A stretch of DNA of 64,000 bases, from assembly GCA_016717655.1 (NCBI GenBank), contig JADKFC010000013.1, positions 81,703 through 145,702 of the forward strand, given 5' to 3'. The position numbers and the translations under genes were made by a program. Positions 9,167 through 19,894 of the stretch are shown here, one piece after another. The notes beneath the pieces are model-generated. The model was given only the letters and a program-made list of their open reading frames with translations. It was not told the DNA's origin and made no database searches. Source of the stretch: Saprospiraceae bacterium (GTDB lineage: Bacteria; Bacteroidota; Bacteroidia; Chitinophagales; Saprospiraceae). Positions within the stretch are counted from its first letter, which is position 1. Every line of letters starts with the position of its first letter.

Positions 9167-12100
9167 TTAATTAAACATGTACCTCACCACTATACCTGAC
9201 GACATATTGACTGTTACGTTGGTTGCTACTTTTGGCGCTGTGCGTTGATATTCAAAATAGAGTCGCAATGCCAGATTTTTATACATCTGGTATTCAATAT
9301 TGGGGCTTACCTGGATGGTTTGTGTACCCCTTGCTTTTTCGGGCTCTGTTTTTGTTTCAACACTGTATTTATAGTTTTGTGTTACATCATCCTTGAAGGA
9401 GAAATCACAGTTGATGGTCAGTTTTTTTCCCTTACCAGTAGCAGACCCTGTCTTATCGCCACCAGCCTGGTTTTTGTCTCCCCTGCCGCCACTGCTGTTG
9501 AGCCCTCCGCTGGCTGCACCTTTGTCGTCACCATTTTTGCCATCGTCCGCGCTGCCATCAGCACCTCTCTTACTTCTCACCGGTCGTTTTTTGCCGCCTC
9601 CAAATCCTTTGAAGTTGTCAATTACATAACCAAATCCAAATACAACTCCTGTACTCAGGGTTTCATTCAACTCACTGGTAGAAGCTCTCAGATCAAGGGT
9701 TCTTCCCTTTTTGTATTCAAACTTGATTTCCATGTTGTTTTTGGTCTTCATGTCAATACCGATCAACGGGCTGAATTCTTCCTTGATCATCACGGTTGAA
9801 ATTTCGATCCTGGAGTAGTAGTTGTTTTCATTCGTTTTAAATTCCTGGTTGGCATCATAGGATGGCTGACTTCTAAAATCAGAAACCGCCAGGGTAGATT
9901 TGTATCCATGTTTCAAACTAAAACTATTGAGCCAGTTTTTAAACCAAGGCAATTTGCTCAGTCCATCGTATCTTAATATCCAGTTAGGTCGAGGAATGTA
10001 ATCGTAGGCCTTAAAATCACCTTCCAGGTTGAGTGTTTCATTGTTGACATTGACTCCCCTGTAGGCAGCCAAAAATGATGGTACTACTACATTGTAATGT
10101 GTAGGACCATAACCATAAGCATAACCTTCATAATCCGGATGTTCTGCCGGATTATAATTTTTCAACCTGTGCGACACAACGGCCCTGTTGGCCTTAAAGG
10201 TAGCTACCAGGTCTTCTGATTTATCCCACAAGGTACTTAGAGAGGAATAGGTGGCTTCAAATGATCCCACATCTACCGGCGAAATTTGCATAAAGTTGTC
10301 TTTGTATTTAAACAACTCTGAATGGGAATTGCGGTAATCTTTGTTGAAATCAACATCAATTTTAAAGTCTTTAAAAGGCTCAATGGCAATCTTGGCATTG
10401 ATGTTCTGCCTCTTGGTTTGAGTGATCTGATCATTGAACGCCACACTCCTGTTGAACCAAGCCTGGTTGGTTTGCAAATAATTTCTGAGATTGCTTTTGT
10501 CCAAATCAGGCTGCAAGCCTGCAGCAAACTGCCATCCAGGTGCACTGAATCCATCAGATAATCCAAGCAGCGATGCCTCTGGCATAAAGCCGGGAATCAG
10601 GGTTCCCAAATCTTCTTTGTAGCTAAACTTGACTGACCTCAAAGCCAACAATGGCCTTATCAGGATGCGTTCAAAAGTGCTGGGATCTCTGTCTTTCTTT
10701 TCTTTCTTTTTATCCTTGTCCTTTTCGTCCTTGTCTTCTTTTCCCTCCTTACTTTCTTTTCCTTCTTCTTCTCTTCCGGTTCCTGCACCTAAGCCACCTT
10801 CTTCTTCTTTTTTGCGACTGCTGCGTTTTGATTTGCTTTTAGGGGCACCACTTTCAATCTTTTTAAGATATCCCCATTTACTATACAACTTGTCAAAAGA
10901 AAAAGTGGCATTGATAGATCTGTTTTGGGTGTTTTGAATTACGTTACCCGGTCTGTTCAAATCATCATCAATATAAATAAGAGGCCCTGCTGTCCATGCA
11001 TATGTGGCTTTATAATCGGCAGAAGCCGTCACCCAATCCATGAGAGGCAGGTAACTGATAGGAATTTTATATGTTAAACCAATGTTGTGGGTATAGTTTT
11101 TCCTCCTTCCAAACTTGGCAAGGCTGTTGTTGCGGTATTGATCAAGGGTATCTGAGCTGGCCAATCTACCTTCCGCGTTGACCCAGTTTCTGTCTGCCGG
11201 ATCATCGGCAATACCTACTTGTCTTAATTCATCTACTACCGCCGTTACATTAGCTTTAAAATTAAGCCTTAAAGATTTAGTAAAATCCCAGTCCAGATTG
11301 TAGTTTCTTTCCCATTTGAACCTCCTGTCATCAAACCTGAAAACAGGTGAGCTAGGCAATCTAAAGGTCCTGTAATTAACGTATCGGTCCATATTGGTAT
11401 TGAATCCAATGCTGGTGGGCAAAGGATTGAAATTGAACTCAGAAATCAGCTTGAGTGATTTTGACTTGATGGACTTAAGCGGTTGTATGTACTTGGGCTT
11501 ATTGGTAAAGCCGTATTCTAATCCAACCTTTCTTTCTGTAGTAACATCCTCCTTGATGATAGGATCTGTTTTTTCGGTCTTGGTAAAGGCATAGGTAGCA
11601 CTCACGTTTTCTACACTCCACGGCTTTCCTCCTTTTCCACCTTCTTTTTTAATATTGGTGAAATTATAGGAAGTGATGGTGGTTGTTTCTTTGGCCCTGT
11701 CAATGACATTCTGCTTTTCAGCATCGGGTGTTACCTCCAACAACTCCTCTACCTTCAAATCTCTTTGATAAGGATCAAACTGAGGTGTTTTTACAGACTT
11801 GGAATAAGAGGCAAAAAAGGGCAGACTCAATGCCAGGAACTTAGGCAACAATTTCCCAACTTGCAGAGATGTCGATACGTCATACTGATAAATTTCATCC
11901 CTTGATCTTTCCAACAATCGCTGGTCCAAACTACCAAAGCCCACACTGCTATAACTGCCGGCAATGTTGATATCTCCAAGATCCGCCAGCTTTATCTGAG
12001 CTTTTGCCTGGGCGGCCCACGCTCCTTTTTCGTTCAGTCCGCTAGCCCTCAATTCATTGACCCAAATCTGGCCACACAACGATTTGTTTTCTTTGGAAGT

Positions 12101-15100
12101 GTTGCGTACCCCAATCTCAATTATTTTAATATAACCCAAGCTGGGCAGTCCTTTCATTACAAATTTGGCCCCTTCATTGTTGGGATCTGCCATCTCGGAA
12201 ATGTTTCCATCCACCAGCCTGGCCTTTTTCAATTCCGTAAATCCTTTTAATGGAATATCAATTTTATTGGTGTCGGGCCATATATTTTGAATCGATTGAT
12301 CATCAAAGACACTCGATTTCAAAGGCAATACATATTCGTAGTAGTTGGTGTTAAGGTCTTTTCCAAGTTTGATATAAACAGAAACATCTCCTTGTTCAAA
12401 ATTGACATCACGCATGGATTCTGCATGCACAAACATTTGGAGGCGCTCATATAGGTTCAGGTCTATATTACCCAACTTATTGATGGCTACATCACAACCA
12501 GGTGCACCTTGTTGCAGATTACAGAAGTTAATGGCCAACGACTTTTCATCTTGTAAAAGATTGGATCCAAGACTGCTGTTGAGCCTCTCCTGGGTGATAC
12601 CCGGGCTGGCTTTGTAGTTGAAAGGTGTACGACTTGAATTTTCTTCTACACCCACCTCGTCAATTGAAACAAAGGGTTTGTCGCCATCTTTACAAGAGCC
12701 CTGAGGAGAAATCCTCCACTGGTTACGAACCAACTGAAATTCAGCAAATCGGAAAGTTTTTTGCTTTTCAAAATTGGTGAAATACATACGCATAAACTGG
12801 ATGGCCCTGAAGCCGGTAATGTTTTGCGATGAAGTAAATTTATTGAGTGGCACCACAAAGCGATACCATTTTTCTCTTTCATTTACCTGCTTGTATTGTT
12901 TGTAATACTGTGAATTGAGGGTATCAATTTCTCCATTCAGGTTTTTAACCTTAATCCTGTATTCATAAAATGCTTCTCCCTGGTTAAGAGAGCGGTCATT
13001 GTTTAAGTCTTCGCTATCGGGAGTCCTGCTTCCTCTGTAAAATCTATTGTTGTCAAAATTGCTTTCCTCCGGGGTATTTCCTTCAGGACCACAGAAGTCG
13101 GCCATCCTGGTAACCATATCCAGGCCAGAGAGTTTTTCATCGTTGTAAAAAACAAAATTATCGCCCGAGGGATCCTCATTGATAATACCTTTGATGTCGG
13201 GATATCGATTGACCCAGCTTTCAAATTTAATCCTTTCTTCATCATCGCTCATCCCATCAAATCCGATGTCTTGAACCGGTATGTTTTCCAAGGCAAAATT
13301 GCTGATGATAGGAGGTACCAGAGGAACCTTGCCATAATTGGTTTTCTTTACCGGAATATTGGGCTCTGTTGCAGTAGGTAATCCATTTTCAAAAAATTGA
13401 AGGTTGTCGCGTATCACATCTTCTGACACGTTGCCCAACTGAAACACGATTTCACCATCTTCATTGGTAGCTTCCAGGATTGCCATCTTTATCCAAAAAT
13501 GGATTCAACACCCAAAATTCTATGAATTGATAATTGTTGGCTTCAAAGTCAGTATTCTGGAAATAACGCATGATGCCACCCCATCTTGTTCTGGGGTTGT
13601 TGAGCATAATTTTGTCGCCCACAACTGTGGTACCCGCTGAAATATTGGGATATCCTTCTGGTAAATCAAAGTTATAGGGTCCTCTGATTTCAGGATAATA
13701 ACTGATGTCAAAAGTAAATAATTGGTTGATCCCTGTTTGCACTTGTCTTTTAAACAAATCGGTCTGTAATACCAGCCTGGAATAAGGGTGGGATCTGTCG
13801 GCTTCCGATTGGTTGACCGATTGATCAATCTGGTACCATGATAGTTTGGCACGATTGGCTCCATACCTCAGATCATTGGTAAGCTCTGCCTCCCTGAATT
13901 CAGGTGGCGTGCTACTCAAAGCCCATGAATTGGTATTAAAGCCACCCAAGGTAAAGCCACTGACCGATCCTTCGAAGTCATCGATGTTGACCAAACCACC
14001 CTGATCGTTGGCATCAGCCTGGCTGTTGATGTATTTGTTGTGCCCCGGCTTCAGGTAAGCTGCTTCGGCAGAAACACTGATGGCAGATTCTTCCTTGGTA
14101 CTGAAAAAAGGCAGCCTGTCCAGTACCCGGGTAATCCAGGTCGATTTGTCGCTATAGCTAAAATCAAGTCCATAAATTTTATTGCTGATGGGGTCATCAC
14201 CCAGGTTTACTTTTTGGGTGAAGGGCCTTTCTTTCAATTTTAGAAAGGTAGCCCCCATGGTAAATTTTTTACTGAAATCGTAGTCGAGTCGGATCCCCAG
14301 CATGGTCTTGTTGAGCGAAGAAAAAGCCGACTGGTCTTCATAATTCACATTGATCGGCGTGCCCTGTGCCAGATAGGCAGGATTGAGGATCCTGAGCTTG
14401 CCCAGAGAGTAATCGATCTCGTAGTCAACCCCTTCAATCAATGTAATGGTACCCGCGGTTACCTTTACCCCGTTTCTGGGCACAAAAGGTCCTAGAGGAA
14501 TCTCGCCGGTAGAGTTAGACTTGACCTTGCCCACCATTACAAACTTATTTTTTTCGGGGGTTAGCCTGGCTACGGTCACTGTAGAATCGTACAACTCCTG
14601 ATACTTGTATTTAGAAGCATTGGGAATGCCTTTCAACAAGGTGTCAAGCGAACTGCCGAAGGGTTCCAGCACCGGGAAAATAATACTGCCCGACTTTTCA
14701 AGAACGGTCAAGCCCGGAACGTAATCAAATATACCATCCGACTGAGGATCTCCAAATCTATTGAGCGTATCCAGGTTGAAAATATTCAGCAAGGGTACAT
14801 CGGGTCTTTCTGGAATGAATTTTTTTAGAGATCCATCACTGAAATCATCTTCATAGTAGATGTCAAACTGAAATCCTTCTTTGTTGAGTTGATTGGTTTT
14901 CAGGTTGTACACGTTTTTCATCATCAGATCCCAGGAGGGAAGGCGTACCTGCTGATTGCTGGATTTCAACAGTTTTACAAACATTACCTTGCTCGGTGAT
15001 GCATCATCTTCATTCTGATTGGGAGATGATGTTCTGATTTCACTGGTTTCCTGGCTTTGTCCTGCCAGCTGGCCAACAGTAAATACAGAATCGCATTTTT

Positions 15101-16661
15101 CGTTGAAGTAATATTTATAGGCCACACCCAAAACCTGATTGGGCCTGAGTTTGATGTTCAATGAAATGTAACCCAATTGAGGGTGATAGGTATATTCACT
15201 GGCGTTAAGCAGTCTACCTCTGAAAATTTCAAAGTCTCTGATCTGGGTCATACCAAATTCAGTTCTCAGCAGCGTGGATGTTTTATCCTGACTGGATATC
15301 GTATCATTTTTTATCAATTCCGAATACAGGCCGTTGACCCTGTTTTCTGCCAACACCTTGCCCTCACTGTCTTTCAGGTTGTCAGAAATAAAAGGACTTG
15401 GAGGAAAGAGGGTTCCTGACGGATTGTTGTATTTGGCGATGTTGGGCTCCGCAAGGTCTGCTATGGCTGCTATAAAGGTTTGACCGGGTTGATAATCTGG
15501 TCTGTCATCCGAGATCCATACTTCTATTTGAGAAATGCGGAAGGGGGTCAAAACCTGGGGCAGGTTTTTCAGAGATCTTTCATACGTTTCCCTGTTGTAA
15601 TGGGAAAGGAAGAAGTGTCTGTTTTCATCGTATTGATCAGCAGTGATATCGTCAAATTCAACAATGGAAGCACCATTTTGAACCTTTACATTATTTTGTT
15701 TTGACTGTTGCTGAGACGCCAGCAAGGTCATGCGAAGGTGACCAAACTGCAGATCGGTTTTGATACCCATCAGGCTCTGTGCACCTTGAATCAGATTTCC
15801 TTTGAGTGGCAAACTTACATTACCGGCCTCTATCTTTTTAATGATATCGTCTTCAGAAAAGGCTTCTGAGTCGTACTGCAATTTGATCTTCTGGTCAAAA
15901 TTAAAGCTTGACTGTGCATCGTAATTGAAGTTGAGTTTCAATTTTGTACCCACATTGCCATCAACTGTCAATCTGGGTTTGATGTCTACCGGATCCAAAA
16001 AGTTCCACGGTGATCGTTGACCGAAATTGGATCGGGTCAGGTAGTAACTAAAAAAACCGAGGGTGAGATCTATTCCTCCCTGGGGTTTCACGTTCACTTC
16101 TGTTCCCCCAAAAAGTCGATCGATGAGTGATTTTGAGATGTCGATTCTCGACATGGGATCTATTTTTCCCGACCCACTTTTTTTATTCGATTGGATACCT
16201 GCCAGGTTGGCAAAATATTCTCGTTCCTGCTCTTTGGCTTTCCAGTCAAGGTATTCGTCAAAGGTCATGTAAGTGGGTGTGCGGTAATATTCGTCTCCTA
16301 TTTTTTCATAAATGATGTATTTGCCTGTGGCCACATCGTATTCTACCTTTTGCTCAATGATGCCCGTATTGATGTCAAAAGGGTTTTTAGACTTGTCAAA
16401 GATAAAATCGCCTTTTCTATCGTTGAGGGGAATGGTATCCGGAACCATCTTCTGGGTAGTCAATCGAAAGGCTGGCAGATAGGGGTCTGGCAGGTTAGCC
16501 CCCTTCATTTGACCGGCTACCAGGTAAAAAACAGCAACACTAAAGCAACAAAGTATTTTATGGATCATGTATGCATCAGATCTGAACGTCCTCATGTTTA
16601 AATTCAACTTAGTTAACCGGATTTTGTGATTTGTAGTGTGCATGTACTCTTCTTTTTTCAT
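9167..16661 (-). CDS. sprA: T9SS outer-membrane translocon SprA (frameshift near 13475)
   Basis: Two adjoining frames together give a protein of about 2490 residues, the usual size of SprA, the giant barrel that is the T9SS export channel. The upstream part (to 13461) ends FWVLNPFLDKDGN; the downstream part (to 9167) resumes with GEIVFQLGNVSEDVI and continues to the end. Changing the length by one or two bases near 13475 joins them. The ATG at 16661 overlaps the ruvA stop (TGATG); ATGs at 16595 and 16568 give a better placed signal peptide (KILCCFSVAVFYLVAGQ). Two low-complexity stretches, one K/E/D-rich (about 10680-10850) and one G/D/K-rich (about 9420-9600), look like disordered loops. The frame break is more likely a sequence error than a split protein. 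Confidence 0.9.
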
Positions 16662-17254
16662 CAATTCAGCTGTTTTAACACATTTTTGATCAGATCTTCC
16701 ACACTTTCGGTATTGGGATGTTTGGATAGGGCGGTAGCTATGTGTTTTTCCATTCCTGCCTTTGGAAAGCCAAGGGCCAGTAAGGCGGCCAAGGCCTCCT
16801 CTCTGATTCCGGGTACGGCTTTGGTGTGTAACTGACCCACCTCAGCATGTCCTGACTTCATAATCTTATCTTTCAAATCCAGAATGATGCGTTTGGCTGT
16901 TTTGGGACCGATGCCCTTCACCTTGCCAAGGGTAAACTCATCTTCGTGGAGGATGGCCCTTCGGAGCTCATCCGGCGTCATATAGGACATAATCACCCTG
17001 GCAGTATTGCATCCTATCCCTGAAACTGAAATCAACTGGACAAAGAGCTGGCGCTCCTCTTCTTCAAAAAAGCCGTACAGACTCATGTCGTCTTCCCGTA
17101 CATGGAGATGGGTAAAAATAGTAGCTTCTGCCAAACCTTCCAGCTTGCCATAAGTACTCAAACTAATGTTGATGTGATACCCTATGCCACCTGCTTCTAA
17201 ATAGATGAATGCCGGTGTTTTGTGAGTTATCCTGCCTTTGATGTATCCAAACAT
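16661..17254 (-). CDS. ruvA: Holliday junction DNA helicase subunit RuvA
   Basis: A 197-residue protein of normal RuvA length. The N-terminal OB fold starts MFGYIKGRI. The helix-hairpin-helix repeats include VSGIGCNTARVI and VKGIGPKTAKRIILDLKDK. The C-terminal domain ending in EDLIKNVLKQL contacts RuvB. RuvA binds four-way junctions and loads the RuvB motor for branch migration. It is the first gene of the ruvA-sprA-kinase unit, behind a well-formed promoter. ruvA next to sprA is, as I recall, a common Bacteroidota arrangement. Confidence 0.96.
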   Translation of the reverse strand: MFGYIKGRITHKTPAFIYLEAGGIGYHINISLSTYGKLEGLAEATIFTHLHVREDDMSLYGFFEEEERQLFVQLISVSGIGCNTARVIMSYMTPDELRRAILHEDEFTLGKVKGIGPKTAKRIILDLKDKIMKSGHAEVGQLHTKAVPGIREEALAALLALGFPKAGMEKHIATALSKHPNTESVEDLIKNVLKQLN

Positions 17255-17314
17255 ATAAAAATAAGTATCCCAAACCGGCGGTAACCAATTCAGGAAAATA
17301 ATTGAATCAAATTA

Positions 17315-17345
17315 CAAAGGTAGAATTTTACTCGATATATTACAA
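17315..17345 (-). promoter_or_regulatory. Promoter of the ruvA-sprA operon
   Basis: On the minus strand, TTG (17343-17345) is followed after 20 bp by TACCTTTG (17315-17322). Both elements and spacing fit the Bacteroidota -33/-7 promoter. The leader to the ruvA ATG is about 55 nt. Confidence 0.75.
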
Positions 17346-17386
17346 TTTTAACTAATGTATAATAGGGTTGTTTTTAATTATTTTTA

Positions 17387-18295
17387 TCAAAAATGAACCA
17401 AATCGCGGAAAAGTTGAACCCTGTTCTCTATTTCCTCTTTGTTCAGATTTTTTAAACGGTTGATGGCAAACTCTTCAACACAAAAAGATGCCAGCGCAGA
17501 ACCAAAAATAATCGATTTTTTCAAATTTTCATAACTGATATCGCCCGTACTGGCCAAATAACCCATCATTCCTCCCGCAAATGTATCTCCGGCACCCGTT
17601 GGGTCGGTTACCTGCGCCAAAGGTAGGGCCGGAGCATAAAAGATCCTGCCTTCGTGAAAAAGCAGGGCTCCATGTTCTCCCTTCTTGATTACCAAGTATT
17701 TAGGTCCCATTTGATGGATGATTTCAGCTGCCTTCACCAGTGAGTGCTCTCCACTCAACTGCCTGGCTTCTTCATCATTGATGGTGAGGAGGTCTACCCT
17801 TTTCAGTACTTTTTTCAACTCGTCAAGGGCAATGTCCATCCAGAAATTCATGGTGTCTAGAGCAATCAACTTTTGTGTGCCATCGAGCTGGTCCAGCACT
17901 TTTTGCTGGATAGCCGGTGTGAGGTTGCCCAACATCACAAACTTACAAGACTTGTAGGATTCGGGTAAGATGGGGTTAAAATCGGCCAAAACATTCAAAT
18001 CTGTGGTCAGGGTGTCCCTGCTGTTCATGTTTTGGTGATATCGGCCCGCCCAGAAAAAAGATTTTCCGTCTGCTACTACTTCCAGACCCTCCATACTCAC
18101 CCCTCTGGCTTTGAGGGCATCGATTTCCGCAGTTGGAAAATCTCCGCCTACAATGGCAGAAAGATAGATTTCTTTGGTAAAATAAGATGCGGCATAACTG
18201 ATGTAAGTACAAGCTCCGCCTATGACGTTTTCTGCCTTTCCAAAGGGAGTCTCAATGGTATCAAAGGCTACTGTTCCAACAGTGAGTAAGCTCAT
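17387..18295 (-). CDS. PfkB-family carbohydrate kinase
   Basis: A 302-residue ribokinase-fold kinase. The N-terminal glycine motif is GGACTYISYAASYF (about 26-39). The PfkB signature DPTGAGDTFAGG begins at residue 231, with the catalytic base D237 in the GAGD anion hole. The DTMNFWMD and INDEEARQL segments are typical of this sugar-kinase subgroup. The family phosphorylates sugars or nucleosides with ATP; the substrate cannot be read from the sequence. It stands alone, just downstream of tRNA-Val on the same strand with a terminator between them. Confidence 0.9.
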   Translation of the reverse strand: MSLLTVGTVAFDTIETPFGKAENVIGGACTYISYAASYFTKEIYLSAIVGGDFPTAEIDALKARGVSMEGLEVVADGKSFFWAGRYHQNMNSRDTLTTDLNVLADFNPILPESYKSCKFVMLGNLTPAIQQKVLDQLDGTQKLIALDTMNFWMDIALDELKKVLKRVDLLTINDEEARQLSGEHSLVKAAEIIHQMGPKYLVIKKGEHGALLFHEGRIFYAPALPLAQVTDPTGAGDTFAGGMMGYLASTGDISYENLKKSIIFGSALASFCVEEFAINRLKNLNKEEIENRVQLFRDLVHF

Positions 18296-18352
18296 TTGTG
18301 TGGGTTTGTGCCCGGTTTACCAATCTCATCTGACTAGGCCGGACTATGAATT

Positions 18353-18384
18353 AAAAAAGGGGACACAAATATTTTGTATCCCCT
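18353..18384 (-). terminator. Terminator of tRNA-Val
   Basis: On the minus strand an 11-bp stem starting GGGGATACAAA closes on TTTGTGTCCCC and is followed by six T. One pair is a T-G wobble only in minus-strand RNA, matching tRNA transcription. Confidence 0.82.
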
Positions 18385-18390
18385 TCCGGG

Positions 18391-18465
18391 TGGGAAGTAC
18401 TGGGTTCGAACCAGTGACCCCCTGCTTGTAAGGCAGGTGCTCTGAACCAGCTGAGCTAACCTCCC
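18391..18465 (-). tRNA. tRNA-Val (anticodon TAC)
   Basis: A 75-nt cloverleaf. Acceptor arm GGGAGGT pairs with ACTTCCC (one G-U). The D arm contains TAGCTCAGCTGG. The anticodon stem CCTGC/GCAGG encloses loop CTTACAA with anticodon TAC. The T arm contains GGTTCGAACC. The discriminator is A and the terminal CCA is not encoded (ACCC follows). Confidence 0.97.
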
Positions 18466-18513
18466 CGATTGTCGCTAACCGGTTGCTTCCAACCAAGTTT
18501 TTAAAAGCGACTG

Positions 18514-18521
18514 CAAAGATA
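18514..18521 (-). promoter_or_regulatory. TAnnTTTG promoter element of tRNA-Val
   Basis: TATCTTTG on the minus strand, about 48 bp upstream of the mature tRNA 5' end. It is an exact TAnnTTTG match between the DUF2851 stop and the tRNA. Confidence 0.6.
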
Positions 18522-18550
18522 AATCTAAATTTTAATTTTCCTAATGCTGA

Positions 18551-19818
18551 TTAAAAAAATTCTTTGCCATTTGTGAAAATATATTGCCCTATAGAGCAGG
18601 ACGCACATCTTTTCCGGATACAATACTGACTCCTCAGCTCCAGCACAGCCTGACTGTCGAGGGCAGATCTTACTTCAAAGCCCAGTTTGGCAAATTGGGA
18701 ACAAATCTGGTTTTTTCAGGCGGCAAAGTCTGAATAATATCAAAAATGAGTTGGTCCTTTGCCATTGGATTTTGGGCATTGGCATAACTAAACCACAGGG
18801 GTAAAAACACATTTAAGACAATCATTTCCCGGGTGTCATTCGTAAACAAAGTGCTGGCAGGCAACAACTTTTGCCATCTTTTATCTTCGGGCAGAGCCAC
18901 CTCTAATATTTTATAAAGTTGGGCGGCACTTCTGCTATTGGTGACTTCACTTTGAAACCTGGACCTGGCACTCAGCAAGGCTGCCAGCTGAGACAGGCGT
19001 CGCACGGGCATTCCAGCAGCGCGCATTCCAAACCGCCTCCAGGCCGCTCTTTTCATAGTAGTGAGACCATATTTTTGCTCATAAAACCGAAATTCTCCCT
19101 GTAAATAGATTCGAAAATCGGGGTCGGGAACATCTTCCAGGCAATCACTTACCCCCAGTACCATGCTCAAAACAGCGAGGGGCTGATGCCGATTTCTTTC
19201 AATCAAAGCTAGCGGAAGCCGCATGGTTAGTTGCTCTCCACACGCCTTGTTTTCCCTACCCATCAGGTACATGCAAAGCAGCTTGTACATCCGGCCATCC
19301 CAATCCAAATCGGTTTCCGTTGTTGATTTCTCAAATTCATCCCATCTCCGATCCAGCCTGGCGGTAACAAGGCTGTCTTTCCAAAGGGCAAAACGCGAAA
19401 AAGCCTCCCCGTTCAACAAAGACTGACAGGGCAGCCATGCCGGGGTTGATGTTATTTTGGCACACCTTGCCAATAAGTTGTTATCCACCAGATCACACAA
19501 CTCCAAGATTGGCACCCTGCCACCGGTGGGATCCCAGTCGTGTTTCCACACCACATGTAAGATCACGTTATCATAGGCCTCGTCTTTCTGGTGTCCGTGT
19601 TTGTGCCAGTCACTTGTCAGCACGTGCATTTCAATGTTGCCATGCCAGCTCAGCTCATCCAGCCTGACGGCAGCATGGATAAAATCCGGTCCTGACGCCC
19701 GGTTTCGGATGCCATATTGGAGGATTTCAATGGACTGGGCGTCAACAGTACAAAGGTTTTTGTGATTAAAATTCCGGGTGTTCCAGAAAAAGTAAATCCA
19801 TTCTTCTGACATTTCCAT
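18551..19818 (-). CDS. DUF2851 family protein (frameshift near 18700)
   Basis: The N-terminal part (MEMSEEWIYFFWNTRNF, then DFIHAAVRL, WHGNIEMHV and HVVWKHD) is characteristic of DUF2851, a Bacteroidota family of unknown function. As sequenced, the frame stops at 18670 after NLPNWALK. The adjacent frame continues directly with QFAKLGFEVRSALDSQ and the cysteine-rich end CIRKRCASCSIG to a stop at 18551. That tail is, as I recall, the conserved DUF2851 C-terminus, so one base is probably missing near 18700. The start at 19818 is preferred over a longer frame that would run into the paaE promoter. The function is unknown; the CxxxxCxxC cluster could bind metal. Confidence 0.85.
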
Positions 19819-19864
19819 AACGTAGGTTTTGCGGGTGAATAGGGGGTAACTCAAAGCATTTCCG

Positions 19865-19872
19865 TACCTTTG
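19865..19872 (+). promoter_or_regulatory. TAnnTTTG promoter element of paaE
   Basis: TACCTTTG, an exact match, 21 bp upstream of the paaE ATG. A transcript starting 5-8 bp downstream would begin inside the adjacent dyad. Confidence 0.6.
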
Positions 19873-19894
19873 CCGTACGAACATTCGTTAGGCA
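19871..19894. promoter_or_regulatory. Dyad at the paaE start, candidate TetR-regulator operator
   Basis: The core ACGAACATTCGT (19877-19888) is palindromic apart from its two central bases. It is flanked by outer arms TGCC (19871) and GGCA (19891), so 9 of the 11 pairs outside the centre match. It covers the expected transcription start and the paaE start codon. The core shares CGAACATT with the dyad upstream of paaA. A TetR regulator gene overlaps the end of paaE. Confidence 0.5.

Noticed and set aside
13461..13486. Programmed frameshift in sprA
   Set aside because: No slippery heptamer or downstream structure is evident, and similar breaks occur in many unrelated genes of the window.
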